NCBI RefSeq assembly: GCF_030540825.1
Contig: NZ_JAUOEO010000001.1
Span: 1,461,001-1,525,000, forward strand
DNA length: 64,000 nucleotides
Direction: 5' to 3'
DNA from: Flavivirga spongiicola
Lineage (GTDB): Bacteria > Bacteroidota > Bacteroidia > Flavobacteriales > Flavobacteriaceae
Part shown: one piece after another, positions 52,913-61,406 of the stretch
How the letters are laid out: the number at the start of each line of letters is the position of its first letter
How positions within the stretch are numbered: position 1 is the stretch's first letter
The notes under the pieces: generated by a model
What the model saw: only the letters and a program-made list of their open reading frames with translations
Databases searched by the model: none
Told to the model about the DNA's origin: nothing
Program-made: the position numbers and the translations under genes

Positions 52913-53245
52913 TTATGTCTTTTTACCGTTATTCCAATAATGAGGATTTGTGTCTTCGGTTTTTTGATTCCAGTAATCTTGAGTTACTTTATGACCATCA
53001 AAAGTCTTTAATTTACGCTGAAACACCCAAATGGTAGGGTTGAAAACCATATCGGTAACAGCTACCGTATATAATTGAGGATCTTCTTCTGTTTTTCTTT
53101 TGTCTTCTTGAATTATTACCTCAAAACCATTATGTTCTAAAAGTGTCTTTAAAAAATCTCGTCGACCTGAACTCACTCCTTTTTCAACAAAAGTGACTCT
53201 TGTATCTTCAATACTTCCAAACATATGTTTCCCTGTTAACGCCAT
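52913..53245 (-). CDS. Conserved hypothetical protein at the end of the nuo operon
   Basis: A 110-residue soluble protein beginning MALTGKHMFGSIEDTRVTFVEKGV, with an alpha/beta pattern and a C terminus rich in aromatic and basic residues (VTQDYWNQKTEDTNPHYW). It starts 6 bp after the nuoN stop codon on the same strand, so it belongs to the complex I transcript. I do not recognise a domain. The tight spacing may mean an accessory role in complex I assembly or simple co-transcription; the sequence alone cannot tell. Confidence 0.6.
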   Translation of the reverse strand: MALTGKHMFGSIEDTRVTFVEKGVSSGRRDFLKTLLEHNGFEVIIQEDKRKTEEDPQLYTVAVTDMVFNPTIWVFQRKLKTFDGHKVTQDYWNQKTEDTNPHYWNNGKKT

Positions 53246-53251
53246 AATTTC

Positions 53252-54679
53252 TTAATTAAAGATATTACTCATTTCATAAATATAATTGTATAACGGACTG
53301 TATAACCCAAGAGCTAAAATACCAATCACAGTAATAATAAGCCCCAACCTCATATAAATCTTACTCTTAAAAAATGGAATCGCGTTTTCGTTTTTTCGCA
53401 AAAACATTGCTCTAACTACTAGTAAATAGTAATATAATGAGATGGTGACATTAACCACAGCTATAAAAACCAACAGATAATAGCCTTCACTTGCTGCTGC
53501 CGTGAATAAGAAAAACTTTCCAAAAAATCCAGCAACTGGTGGAATTCCGGCCAAAGAAAACAAGCCTAACATCATCACTAAGCTTAATTTTGGATTTGTT
53601 CTATATAAGCCTTCGTAATCTGTTATATTTTCTTTTCCGGTTTTATTAGAAATTGCCTGAACAACTCCAAAAGCAGCTAAATTTGAAAACACATACACCA
53701 GTACAAAATATACAACCGTTGCTGCTCCTAATTGATTTCCAACAATTAATCCTAATAAAATAAAACCGGCTTGTGCTATTGATGAAAATGCTAAAAACCG
53801 TTTCATATTTTGCTGGCGTAATGCAAATAAATTACCAATAAACATGGTAGCAATAGCAATAACATATACCATGTTTTCCCAAATATGCATCAAGGGTTTC
53901 AAAACTGTAAACGACAAAATCATTAGAATAAATACAGCTGCTCCTTTAGAAATCACAGACAGATATGAAGCAATGCTAATTGGAGCCCCTTCGTAAACAT
54001 CGGCAGTCCAGAAATGAAACGGTACCAACGAAATTTTAAATGCCAGACCAGCAAAAAACAAAATAAATCCCAAAACAGATAAATTGGTTGTAGTAATTAC
54101 TTCGGCTATATCATTAAAATAAATGGACCCTGTTGTGGCATATAACATGGAAATGCCAAATAACGATACTCCAGATGCTAGGGCAGATGATACTATTAAT
54201 TTAATCCCAGCTTCACTAGATTTCCGCTTTGTCGTTTCATAAGCAGCTAAAGCAGCTACAGGAAGTACAGATAGTTCTAATCCCAAATAAAACATTAAAA
54301 AATCACCTGCCGAAATCATAAAATACATACCTAATAGCGATGAAAAAAGAAGTATAAAAAATTCTGTTCCTCTATTATGCTGTACTATTTTTTCCTGCAA
54401 CCAATCCCCTGACTGCAACAACAGAACAAGAACACCTACATTTAGCACATTTTTAAAAAAATGAATCAGAGCATTGGTGTGAAACATCCCTCCAAACAAA
54501 TTCCCATAATCAATAGTTAAAAACCCAATTATAGTATGAATCCCAAACAAAAAAATAGCCAAATGCACGATACTATCTTTTTTACTTTGTGATATGGAGA
54601 CTTCGGCAACAACCAGCAATAAAACAACTGCTAAGAGTAGTATTTCGTGTCGCATTAAAAGGAAACTATCAATATTCAT
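53252..54679 (-). CDS. nuoN: NADH-quinone oxidoreductase subunit N
   Basis: A 475-residue antiporter-like subunit of the complex I membrane arm, with about 13-14 helices. The family segments AYETTKRKSSEAGIKLI, ISLVPFHFWTADVYEGAPISIA and FLAFSSIAQAGFIL are present, including the membrane lysines of the proton channel (K in FKISLVPFHFW and in NMKRFLAFSS). It is the last structural gene of the minus-strand operon, separated from nuoM by 131 bp that carry a CACAAAG inverted repeat. Confidence 0.95.
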   Translation of the reverse strand: MNIDSFLLMRHEILLLAVVLLLVVAEVSISQSKKDSIVHLAIFLFGIHTIIGFLTIDYGNLFGGMFHTNALIHFFKNVLNVGVLVLLLQSGDWLQEKIVQHNRGTEFFILLFSSLLGMYFMISAGDFLMFYLGLELSVLPVAALAAYETTKRKSSEAGIKLIVSSALASGVSLFGISMLYATTGSIYFNDIAEVITTTNLSVLGFILFFAGLAFKISLVPFHFWTADVYEGAPISIASYLSVISKGAAVFILMILSFTVLKPLMHIWENMVYVIAIATMFIGNLFALRQQNMKRFLAFSSIAQAGFILLGLIVGNQLGAATVVYFVLVYVFSNLAAFGVVQAISNKTGKENITDYEGLYRTNPKLSLVMMLGLFSLAGIPPVAGFFGKFFLFTAAASEGYYLLVFIAVVNVTISLYYYLLVVRAMFLRKNENAIPFFKSKIYMRLGLIITVIGILALGLYSPLYNYIYEMSNIFN

Positions 54680-54694
54680 TTTATATGTTTTTTT

Positions 54695-54779
54695 ACCACA
54701 AAGGGCACAAAGATTTTTTCACAAAGTTCACGGAGACATAACTTGGTGTCCTTTGTAGCTTCTTCTTGGTCTTTGTGGT
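54695..54779. repeat. CACAAAG inverted repeat in the nuoM-nuoN gap
   Basis: ACCACAAAG (54695-54703) is mirrored by CTTTGTGGT (54771-54779). In between are further CACAAAG words (54706, 54720). This word is common in flavobacterial intergenic repeats. It separates genes that are otherwise tightly packed. Confidence 0.65.
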
Positions 54780-54810
54780 TAATCTTTTCTTCATGTTTTT
54801 TCAACTTTCT

Positions 54811-56298
54811 CTATAACAATCCTTGAATAAAAGGATGTAAACTTTCTAATATCATATCACTTAACCATAATGGGGCTACGCCCATTCCCACAATTGGAAT
54901 TAGCAATAAGAGTATTCCGGATTTCTCATACCATGTTACCTGCTCTAACTTTAAATAGGCTTCATTCTTCACTGGCCCCATTAGCATAATGCCAACCACT
55001 CTTAAAATATAAACAGCAGTCACTACAATAGCGGATACCGAAATGATGGTCACCACTCGATAAAACATATCATCATGTTGAAATGCCCCTACAAAAATAT
55101 TCATCTCGGCCACGAAACCACTAAACCCTGGTAAACCTAATGATGCTAAACCGGCTATAACGTAAATAACCGAAATAAACGGAATCACTTTTAACAGGCC
55201 TCCCAATTTTGTAATATCTCTGGTATGTGTCCTGCCGTAAATCATCCCAATTAAAGCAAAGAAAAGTGCTGTCATAAAACCATGTGACAACGATTGTAAT
55301 ATGGCGCCATTCCAAGCCGTTTTATTTAACATCAGTAACGCGAACAACACCAAACCTAAATGACTCACCGATGAATAAGCATTTATATATTTTAAATCCG
55401 TTTGTTTTATCGCTGCAAAGGCTCCATAAATCACACCTACAGCAGACAATATGATAAAGAACCATGACCAATCTAAAGCGCCTTGCGGCAGTAAATACAT
55501 AGCAACTCTAAATACACCATAACCCCCTAATTTCATTAATACGCCTGCATGAAGCATAGAAACCGCAGTTGGTGCGGACGCATGACCATCGGGTGACCAT
55601 GTATGAAACGGGAATAATGCTCCGATTACTGCAAACCCTATAAAGGTTAATGGGAAAAATAATTTTTGCGCCTCAAGAGGAATATTAACTTGTGCTATTT
55701 CTAAGATATTAAATGTTAGTGCACCGCCATCTGCATTGGAATTAAAATAAATTCCTAAAATCCCAACTAATAAAATAGCAGAAGCCCCCATTAACATGAG
55801 TGTTAATTTCATAGCGGAGTATTCTTTTGGGCCAGAACCCCAAATGCCAATTAGTAAATACATTGGTATTACGGCTATTTCAAAGAAGACAAACATGGTG
55901 AATAAATCTAAAGAAATAAAGAAACCATAAACCCCAATGGATAGTACAATAAGAGATATAAAAAATTCTTTAGGTAAATCCTTCATTTTCCATGATATGA
56001 AAACACCAGCTAACACTACAATAGATGTTAATAACAGTAAGGCCACCGAAATACCATCAACCCCAATATTATAATGAATGTTGAACTGTTTATACCAAAC
56101 CACATCTTTGGTAAAAACCATGATATCATTGTTTATAGCTCTTTCTGAAAAATAAGCAAACACAAGATTAATAGCCATCCCAAGCTGAACGATACTTCCT
56201 ATCATTGATACTACTCTTGCTTGTTTCAACCCTTTAGTAATAACTAAAGCCAGAATAGTTAATATCGGTACTATTATAAAGAGTGATAAAATATCCAT
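54811..56298 (-). CDS. nuoM: NADH-quinone oxidoreductase subunit M
   Basis: A 495-residue antiporter-like subunit. Characteristic segments are VDGISVALLLLTSIVV, KDLPKEFFISLIVLSIGVYGFFI, FIGFAVIGALFPFHTWSPDGHASAPTAVSMLHAG and KYINAYSSVSHLGLV. The channel Lys/His and the conserved Glu on the N-terminal helices (FEIAVIPMYLLIG) are in place. It begins 9 bp after the nuoL stop. It pumps protons with NuoL and NuoN in the membrane arm. Confidence 0.96.
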   Translation of the reverse strand: MDILSLFIIVPILTILALVITKGLKQARVVSMIGSIVQLGMAINLVFAYFSERAINNDIMVFTKDVVWYKQFNIHYNIGVDGISVALLLLTSIVVLAGVFISWKMKDLPKEFFISLIVLSIGVYGFFISLDLFTMFVFFEIAVIPMYLLIGIWGSGPKEYSAMKLTLMLMGASAILLVGILGIYFNSNADGGALTFNILEIAQVNIPLEAQKLFFPLTFIGFAVIGALFPFHTWSPDGHASAPTAVSMLHAGVLMKLGGYGVFRVAMYLLPQGALDWSWFFIILSAVGVIYGAFAAIKQTDLKYINAYSSVSHLGLVLFALLMLNKTAWNGAILQSLSHGFMTALFFALIGMIYGRTHTRDITKLGGLLKVIPFISVIYVIAGLASLGLPGFSGFVAEMNIFVGAFQHDDMFYRVVTIISVSAIVVTAVYILRVVGIMLMGPVKNEAYLKLEQVTWYEKSGILLLLIPIVGMGVAPLWLSDMILESLHPFIQGLL

Positions 56299-56307
56299 AT
56301 TAATCTT

Positions 56308-58227
56308 TTAGTTTGTCCATAAATAAATAAACACTAGAGCAAGAATTACCGTACCTCCAACAAACGCAAATGCATAATCTTGCACTTTCCCAGATTGGAG
56401 TCCTTTTATCTTTTTAGAAGTCAAAACAGTTTTGTTACCAATGACTTCCATAGTTCCATCAACCACTTTTTTATCGAACCAAGCAATAGGTGCAGATACT
56501 CTTTTAAACAGTATTTTTTTTGTGATAAATAAATAGATCTCATCAAAGTAAAACTTATCGCTGGTCCATTTATAAAATGGTCCAAATGCTTTAGCCCATT
56601 TATCGGCTAGATTATTTTCTTTTTTATAAAATACCCAAGCAAGAATGATTCCTACTAAACCAACACTTACAGCAATGGCTGCCAACGGATAATTTAAGTG
56701 TGCTTCAAAACCTGATTTATCTGCTGTGACAAACTCACTAAAAGGGATAAACCCTCCAATAACACTTAACAACGCTAAAACCATAAGAGGGAACGTCATT
56801 GATAATGGTGATTCTTTTGGTTTATGTTCGTATTCTTTTTCTTTTCCCCAAAAGATTCCAAAATAAATTCTAAACATATAAAAAGCAGTCAATCCAGCAA
56901 CAAACACACCTATATAATAAATGAGTTTATGATGCTCAAAAGCTGCTACTAAAATTTCGTCTTTACTCCAAAAACCTGCAAAAGGCGGCATTCCAGCAAT
57001 AGCTAGTGCAGCAATTAAAAATGTCATATTTGTTATAGGCATGTACTTTCGTAAACCTCCCATATCCTTTAAATAATTACTATGTACCGCATGAATAACA
57101 GATCCTGCTCCTAAAAACAATAATGCTTTAAACATGGCATGAGTAAACAAATGAAACATAGAGGCCATATAGCCAATCCCTTCATGTCCATCGTAACCGG
57201 AAACACCTAAAGCTAACATCATATAGCCAAGTTGAGACATGGTGGAAAATGCAAGTACCCGCTTAATATCGGTTTGTGTAATGGCAATAATTGCTGCAAA
57301 CAACGATGAAATTGCGCCAACATAAGCGACTATATTAAGAGCAAATCCATTCTCGACAAAATAGAACATAGGGAACAAACGCGCTACCAAATAAATACCT
57401 GCCACCACCATAGTTGCTGCATGAATTAACGCTGACACCGGCGTTGGGCCTTCCATAGCATCAGGTAACCAAATATGAAATGGTAACATAGCAGATTTTC
57501 CTGCACCTCCAATGAATATTAATAATAATCCCCAAGTAATAACTGATAATCCCATGAACGATGTAGATGCCCAATTTAAGATGGCACTTCCTTCAGGGTT
57601 ATTTAAGGTTTCGAAATCGAAAGTTCCGGTATAATATCCCATTATTAAAATACCTATAAGAAATCCCAGATCGGCAAAACGAGTCACTATAAATGCTTTT
57701 TTAGCGGCTGCTACCGCTGATGGTTTTGTATAATAATATCCAATCAATAAATAGGACGACACGCCAACCAACTCCCAGAAGATATATATTTGAAAGAGGT
57801 TTGTCGCTAAAACTAAACCATACATTGAAAATGTAAATAGCGATAAGAATGCAAAGAATTTTGTATACCCATCATCACCTTTCATATAGCCTCTACTATA
57901 AACATGTACCATTAGAGACACTACAGAAACTACCACAAGCATCATTACCGAAATGGGGTCAATCAAAATTCCCATATCAATATGGAGTGTTTCAGTAAAG
58001 TTCATCCACACTGTTTTATCTACAAATGTTTGATAGACGCCATCAACTTTACCATCAATAAAAAAGTATTGATAGGCTGCATATAAAGACAAGATTGCCG
58101 ATGCTAATAATCCAAGCACACCAACGTATCCAGAAATAGATGGTTTAATTTTCTGATTAAAAATTCCTAGGAGCAAGAAAACTGCTAAAGGAATCATCGG
58201 GATTAATATGATGTAACTAATGTTCAT
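56308..58227 (-). CDS. nuoL: NADH-quinone oxidoreductase subunit L
   Basis: A 639-residue distal membrane-arm subunit. Present are HIDMGILIDPISVMMLVVVS, FWELVGVSSYLLIGYYYTKPSA, SAMLPFHIWLPDAMEGPTPVSALIHAATMV and KRVLAFSTMSQLGYMMLALG. The C-terminal part carries the long lateral helix (helix HL), followed by a final membrane helix. It begins 172 bp after the nuoK stop, across a gap with 7-bp-periodic repeats. It lies directly upstream of nuoM. Confidence 0.96.
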   Translation of the reverse strand: MNISYIILIPMIPLAVFLLLGIFNQKIKPSISGYVGVLGLLASAILSLYAAYQYFFIDGKVDGVYQTFVDKTVWMNFTETLHIDMGILIDPISVMMLVVVSVVSLMVHVYSRGYMKGDDGYTKFFAFLSLFTFSMYGLVLATNLFQIYIFWELVGVSSYLLIGYYYTKPSAVAAAKKAFIVTRFADLGFLIGILIMGYYTGTFDFETLNNPEGSAILNWASTSFMGLSVITWGLLLIFIGGAGKSAMLPFHIWLPDAMEGPTPVSALIHAATMVVAGIYLVARLFPMFYFVENGFALNIVAYVGAISSLFAAIIAITQTDIKRVLAFSTMSQLGYMMLALGVSGYDGHEGIGYMASMFHLFTHAMFKALLFLGAGSVIHAVHSNYLKDMGGLRKYMPITNMTFLIAALAIAGMPPFAGFWSKDEILVAAFEHHKLIYYIGVFVAGLTAFYMFRIYFGIFWGKEKEYEHKPKESPLSMTFPLMVLALLSVIGGFIPFSEFVTADKSGFEAHLNYPLAAIAVSVGLVGIILAWVFYKKENNLADKWAKAFGPFYKWTSDKFYFDEIYLFITKKILFKRVSAPIAWFDKKVVDGTMEVIGNKTVLTSKKIKGLQSGKVQDYAFAFVGGTVILALVFIYLWTN

Positions 58228-58235
58228 AATTTAGC

Positions 58236-58290
58236 AGTGTCTAGAGTTAAGTGTCTAAAGTTAAAAGTACTTGAAGTGCCTAAAGTTTTT
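58236..58290. repeat. 7-bp-periodic repeat in the nuoK-nuoL gap
   Basis: AGTGTCT-AGAGTTA (58236-58249) is repeated as AGTGTCT-AAAGTTA (58250-58263) and again, after a short interruption, as AGTGCCT-AAAGTTT (58275-58288). The unit is 14 bp, made of two heptamers. Confidence 0.7.
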
Positions 58291-58399
58291 ACTTTCATTC
58301 TTAATCTTGATTTCTTTATTATTTCTAATACATTTTTTCTATTTATAAATAACTTAAAAACTTTTGTTCATTTTAGTTACACTTTAAATACTTGAAAGG

Positions 58400-58717
58400 T
58401 CAATACTTCATAACTTCAGTGTCTTTAACCTCTACCGAATTTATTTGCCTGTAAAGGTTAATTATTATTGATACAGCCAATGCAGTTTCTGCAGCGGCAA
58501 CAGCTATAATAAAAATTGAAACAAATACCCCTTGTAATATATCTGGATATAAATACTTGTTGATTACAACAAAGTTTACAACCGATGCATTCAAAATCAA
58601 TTCAACAGAAATTAATATGGAAATCAAGTTTTTTCTGGTAATAAACCCATAAACACCAATAAAAAATAATATCGTGGTTAGGGTCAATATTTCGTATATG
58701 CTAATGCCTTCTATCAT
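58400..58717 (-). CDS. nuoK: NADH-quinone oxidoreductase subunit K
   Basis: A 105-residue, three-helix subunit of normal length. Helix 1 is ILTLTTILFFIGVYGFI, helix 2 contains the conserved Glu in ISVELILNASVVNFV, and helix 3 has AAAETALAVSIIINLY with the second Glu. It forms part of the proton channel next to NuoJ and NuoA. Upstream of it (58718-58871) lies a gap with heptamers and a four-helix-bundle remnant instead of the usual direct contact with nuoJ. Confidence 0.95.
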   Translation of the reverse strand: MIEGISIYEILTLTTILFFIGVYGFITRKNLISILISVELILNASVVNFVVINKYLYPDILQGVFVSIFIIAVAAAETALAVSIIINLYRQINSVEVKDTEVMKY

Positions 58718-58745
58718 AGTTTTCTAATTAGGCCTGAAGTCTGAT

Positions 58746-58759
58746 GACCGAAGACCGAT
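58746..58759. repeat. Heptamer pair in the nuoJ-nuoK gap
   Basis: GACCGAA (58746-58752) followed by GACCGAT (58753-58759). The same heptamer family occurs four times at 60946-60973, next to the intact four-helix-bundle gene. Confidence 0.6.
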
Positions 58760-58775
58760 GTCTCCTTACTCAAAC

Positions 58776-58859
58776 TCAATTTATTTTATTTTTAAATACT
58801 ATCATCATATTCATTAAGGCAAATAATTCTTCATAATATTTTTCAAATTCAAACTTCAT
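58776..58859 (-). pseudogene. C-terminal remnant of a four-helix-bundle (23S rRNA IVS-type) gene
   Basis: A 27-codon frame, ATG to TGA, reads MKFEFEKYYEELFALMNMMIVFKNKIN in effect (given here as MKFEFEKYYEEL then FALMNMMIVFKNKIN). It aligns with the last 25 residues of the intact gene at 61016, whose C terminus is EFDNFYEESFHLMNMMISFRNKL. The rest of the gene is missing. It shows that a second copy once lay between nuoJ and nuoK and has been deleted down to a scar. Confidence 0.8.
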
Positions 58860-58871
58860 ATACGTCCTAGT

Positions 58872-59405
58872 TTAACCTCTCTCTTCAGTCTTCCGTCTTA
58901 CATCATCCAGTTTCTTTCCTTTGGCTATAATAATAGCTCCAATCATAGCAGCTAATAGGAGCACACTAATAACCTCAAAAGGCAAAATAAAGCCTCCTGC
59001 TTTATAGCTTAATAAGCCAGTACCTATTTGAGTCGTGGTCGTTGTTGTGGCAATACTTACCTCCTTAAAATCATATGAATAAATTGTTGAAATAAATACA
59101 CCAGCTCCAATAGCACATACTATAGCTACCAGTATACGTTTTGAAAGTTTTGCCACTTCTAATTTCATCTCAATGTGATGCACAAGGAGTACAGAAAAAA
59201 TCATAAGCACTATAATTCCTCCTGCATATACAGTAAGTTCAACGGCTGCAAGAAAATTATAATCAATTAAAAAGAATATTCCAGCAACACCAACAAGTGT
59301 AAATAATAAGTAGATGACAGACCGTAGCATTTTTCGACTACTAACCGAGGCAATTGCTGAAACAATCATTACCAATGCCAAACTATAAAATATAATTTTT
59401 TCCAT
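58872..59405 (-). CDS. nuoJ: NADH-quinone oxidoreductase subunit J
   Basis: A 177-residue membrane subunit with five helices. The conserved segment LRSVIYLLFTLVGVAGIFFLIDYNFLAAVEL has the pi-bulge tyrosine region of helix 3 (VYAGGIIVLMIF). The C-terminal helix is VISVLLLAAMIGAIIIAK. It starts 4 bp after the nuoI stop, so those genes are coupled; the coupling is lost after nuoJ, where a repeat-filled gap precedes nuoK. Confidence 0.95.
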   Translation of the reverse strand: MEKIIFYSLALVMIVSAIASVSSRKMLRSVIYLLFTLVGVAGIFFLIDYNFLAAVELTVYAGGIIVLMIFSVLLVHHIEMKLEVAKLSKRILVAIVCAIGAGVFISTIYSYDFKEVSIATTTTTTQIGTGLLSYKAGGFILPFEVISVLLLAAMIGAIIIAKGKKLDDVRRKTEERG

Positions 59406-59409
59406 ACGC

Positions 59410-59886
59410 TTAATCTTCTATTCCAGGTCTCAATTTAGATTCAGGTTTATTTAAAACCCGGGTTAGTTTTGTTCTGTCATAAACCGAGTTTTCGAAATTT
59501 TGCCCCCATTCTATAGCATCGGTTGGGCAAACATCAATGCATAAACCGCACATCGTACACAAGCTTAAATGATACACAAACTTATCTATCTTCTTTTTCT
59601 TTTTACCAGTCTCTTCATTAATACCTCTATCCCAAATAATTTCAATCGTTCCATTAGGGCACGCTATCTCACATTTCTGACAGCCTGTACATGCATGTTC
59701 ATTATTTTCATCATGAGGCATGATGACTTCTCCACGAAAACGATCAAACATTTTCAACGTCGCTCTATTATCTGGGTACTGTTGTGTAATAGCTCCCTTT
59801 CGTGAGGTCAAGAAATACTTTCCTGTAACACTCATACCAGTGAGTAGTGTCTTTATTCCTTTATATATGTCTGAAAAATAACTCAT
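59410..59886 (-). CDS. nuoI: NADH-quinone oxidoreductase subunit I (two 4Fe-4S clusters)
   Basis: A 158-residue peripheral-arm subunit with two ferredoxin-type 4Fe-4S motifs: CTGCQKCEIACP and CTMCGLCIDVCP, each with the fourth ligand from the other motif in the usual way. These are clusters N6a and N6b, which carry electrons towards N2 in NuoB. Without NuoEFG in this operon, NuoI is the probable docking site for an alternative electron donor such as ferredoxin. It lies 5 bp after nuoH. Confidence 0.95.
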   Translation of the reverse strand: MSYFSDIYKGIKTLLTGMSVTGKYFLTSRKGAITQQYPDNRATLKMFDRFRGEVIMPHDENNEHACTGCQKCEIACPNGTIEIIWDRGINEETGKKKKKIDKFVYHLSLCTMCGLCIDVCPTDAIEWGQNFENSVYDRTKLTRVLNKPESKLRPGIED

Positions 59887-59891
59887 ACACT

Positions 59892-60944
59892 TTAAAACTT
59901 TATGGTTAAGTTAAGCCAAACAATTAGTGCCATAATCACAATATTTACTAGATTAATTGGTAGTAAATATTTCCATTCTAATGTTAACAATTGATCTACT
60001 CTTAATCGTGGAAACGTCCATCTAAACCACATCATTAAAAACACAAGAATCAATGTCTTTCCCATAAACCAAAACACGCCTAACCAAGGTATAGATTCTG
60101 TAATTCCAAATGGTGATAACCAGGCACCAAAAAATATAGTAGTGGCAATAGCTGCTATTATAAACATGTTAATAAATTCAGCTAAAAAGAAATAAGCAAA
60201 CTTCATCCCGGAATATTCTGTATGAAATCCTGCTCCTAGCTCCGACTCAGCTTCAACCATATCAAAAGGGGCTCTATTAGTTTCTGCTGTTCCTGCAATC
60301 ATATAAATCATAAATGCAATGACGGCTGGAATATGACCTTGTATTATAAGCCATCCGCTTTTTTGAACAGTAACAATCTCTGAAAGCTGTAAAGACCCCG
60401 TCATTAAAATCATAGTTAAAAGTGACAGTCCTATTGAAAGCTCATAACTAATAGTTTGAACACCACTTCGCATAGCCCCAATCAAAGCAAATTTATTATT
60501 ACTTGCCCACCCTCCTAACAAAATCCCAATAACTCCAATAGAAGAAATTGCAATTAAAAAAAAGATGCCAATATTAATATCAAAAGCCTGTATCTCTTGA
60601 GTAAATGGCATCACTGCCAATGCCATTAATGCTGAAATAATCACAAAGTAAGGTGCTAAATTATATAAGAACTTATCGGCTTTTACAGTCCCCGTTAGTT
60701 CTTTAGACACCAGTTTTAAGGCATCAGCCATTGTTTGTAATAGCCCTTGATAGCCAACTCTATTAGGTCCAATTCGTAATTGAAACCAAGCGGCTACTCG
60801 ACGTTCCATTAAAACCAAAAACAATCCAGCTATGGCAAAAAAGGTAAGATATGCGACCCCTATTAACACCATTTCAACAATATTTGCAACACCCTCCGGC
60901 ATGATGCTAAAAAGCCAGTCGTGAATATTTTTTATTATATTCAA
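59892..60944 (-). CDS. nuoH: NADH-quinone oxidoreductase subunit H (TTG start proposed)
   Basis: The subunit that forms the quinone-binding junction, with FLVLMERRVAAWFQLRIGPNRVGYQG, NNKFALIGAMRSGVQTISYELS and the loop GTAETNRAPFDMVEAESELGAGFHTEYSG. The family starts about 40 residues before the first of these. I propose TTG 60944 (reads MNIIKNIHDWLFSIMPEG), giving 350 residues. ATG 60902 would be too short at the N terminus, and ATG 61016 would translate the GACCGAA repeat. The TTG is directly preceded by that repeat, so an original ATG may have been lost when the repeat arrived. Confidence 0.85.
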   Translation of the reverse strand: MNIIKNIHDWLFSIMPEGVANIVEMVLIGVAYLTFFAIAGLFLVLMERRVAAWFQLRIGPNRVGYQGLLQTMADALKLVSKELTGTVKADKFLYNLAPYFVIISALMALAVMPFTQEIQAFDINIGIFFLIAISSIGVIGILLGGWASNNKFALIGAMRSGVQTISYELSIGLSLLTMILMTGSLQLSEIVTVQKSGWLIIQGHIPAVIAFMIYMIAGTAETNRAPFDMVEAESELGAGFHTEYSGMKFAYFFLAEFINMFIIAAIATTIFFGAWLSPFGITESIPWLGVFWFMGKTLILVFLMMWFRWTFPRLRVDQLLTLEWKYLLPINLVNIVIMALIVWLNLTIKF

Positions 60945-60945
60945 T

Positions 60946-60975
60946 GACTGAAGACCGAAGATCGAAGACCGAAGG
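60946..60975. repeat. Four tandem heptamers before nuoH
   Basis: GACTGAA, GACCGAA, GATCGAA and GACCGAA follow one another (60946-60973), all of the form GAYYGAA. They lie between the four-helix-bundle gene and the nuoH start. A longer reading frame passes through them into nuoH, which makes the start ambiguous. Confidence 0.8.
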
Positions 60976-61015
60976 TTTATAACCAATGACCAATATTGAA
61001 TGATTAATCCAAACA

Positions 61016-61372
61016 TTATAATTTATTTCTAAATGAAATCATCATATTCATTAAATGAAATGATTCTTCATAAAAGTTGTCAAACTCTTTTTCTACAATA
61101 TAATTCCTCCTTTTGGCTTTGTGTAAACACGTTACCACTTCAGCTAATGAACGAATAGCATATCCTAAAAACTTTCTTTGTTCTGGATTTGATTGTCCAA
61201 TAGATCCTTCGGATATATTTAATGCAATGGAATCTGAGGCACGTCTTATTTGTGATGATAGGTTATATAATTCTTTTTTCGGAAAACTCTCAGTTAACCT
61301 ATCTATATCATCACTCAAATCCATAGCCTTATTCCATATTTTTAATTTCTCAAATTTAAATTTACTCTCCAC
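61016..61372 (-). CDS. 23S rRNA-intervening-sequence-type four-helix-bundle protein
   Basis: A 118-residue all-helical protein with the family hallmarks FEKLKIWNKAMDLSDDI, PKKELYNLSSQIRRASDSIALNISEGSIG and FLGYAIRSLAEVVTCLHKA. This is the TIGR02436 / 'four helix bundle protein' family, homologous to proteins in 23S rRNA intervening sequences and to the Avd accessory protein of diversity-generating retroelements. It sits between nuoD and nuoH, in place of nuoEFG, on the same strand, and its stop overlaps an ATG of the nuoH reading frame (TAATG). It is flanked on both sides by heptamer repeats. Its function is unknown; binding of nucleic acid is often supposed. Confidence 0.9.
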   Translation of the reverse strand: MESKFKFEKLKIWNKAMDLSDDIDRLTESFPKKELYNLSSQIRRASDSIALNISEGSIGQSNPEQRKFLGYAIRSLAEVVTCLHKAKRRNYIVEKEFDNFYEESFHLMNMMISFRNKL

Positions 61373-61406
61373 AATAAAAATATCTTTTTTTCATCATCAA
61401 ACATCA

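Noticed and set aside
60946..60975. Heptamer tract as a CRISPR-like array
   Set aside because: Units are only 7 bp with no spacers and no cas genes nearby.
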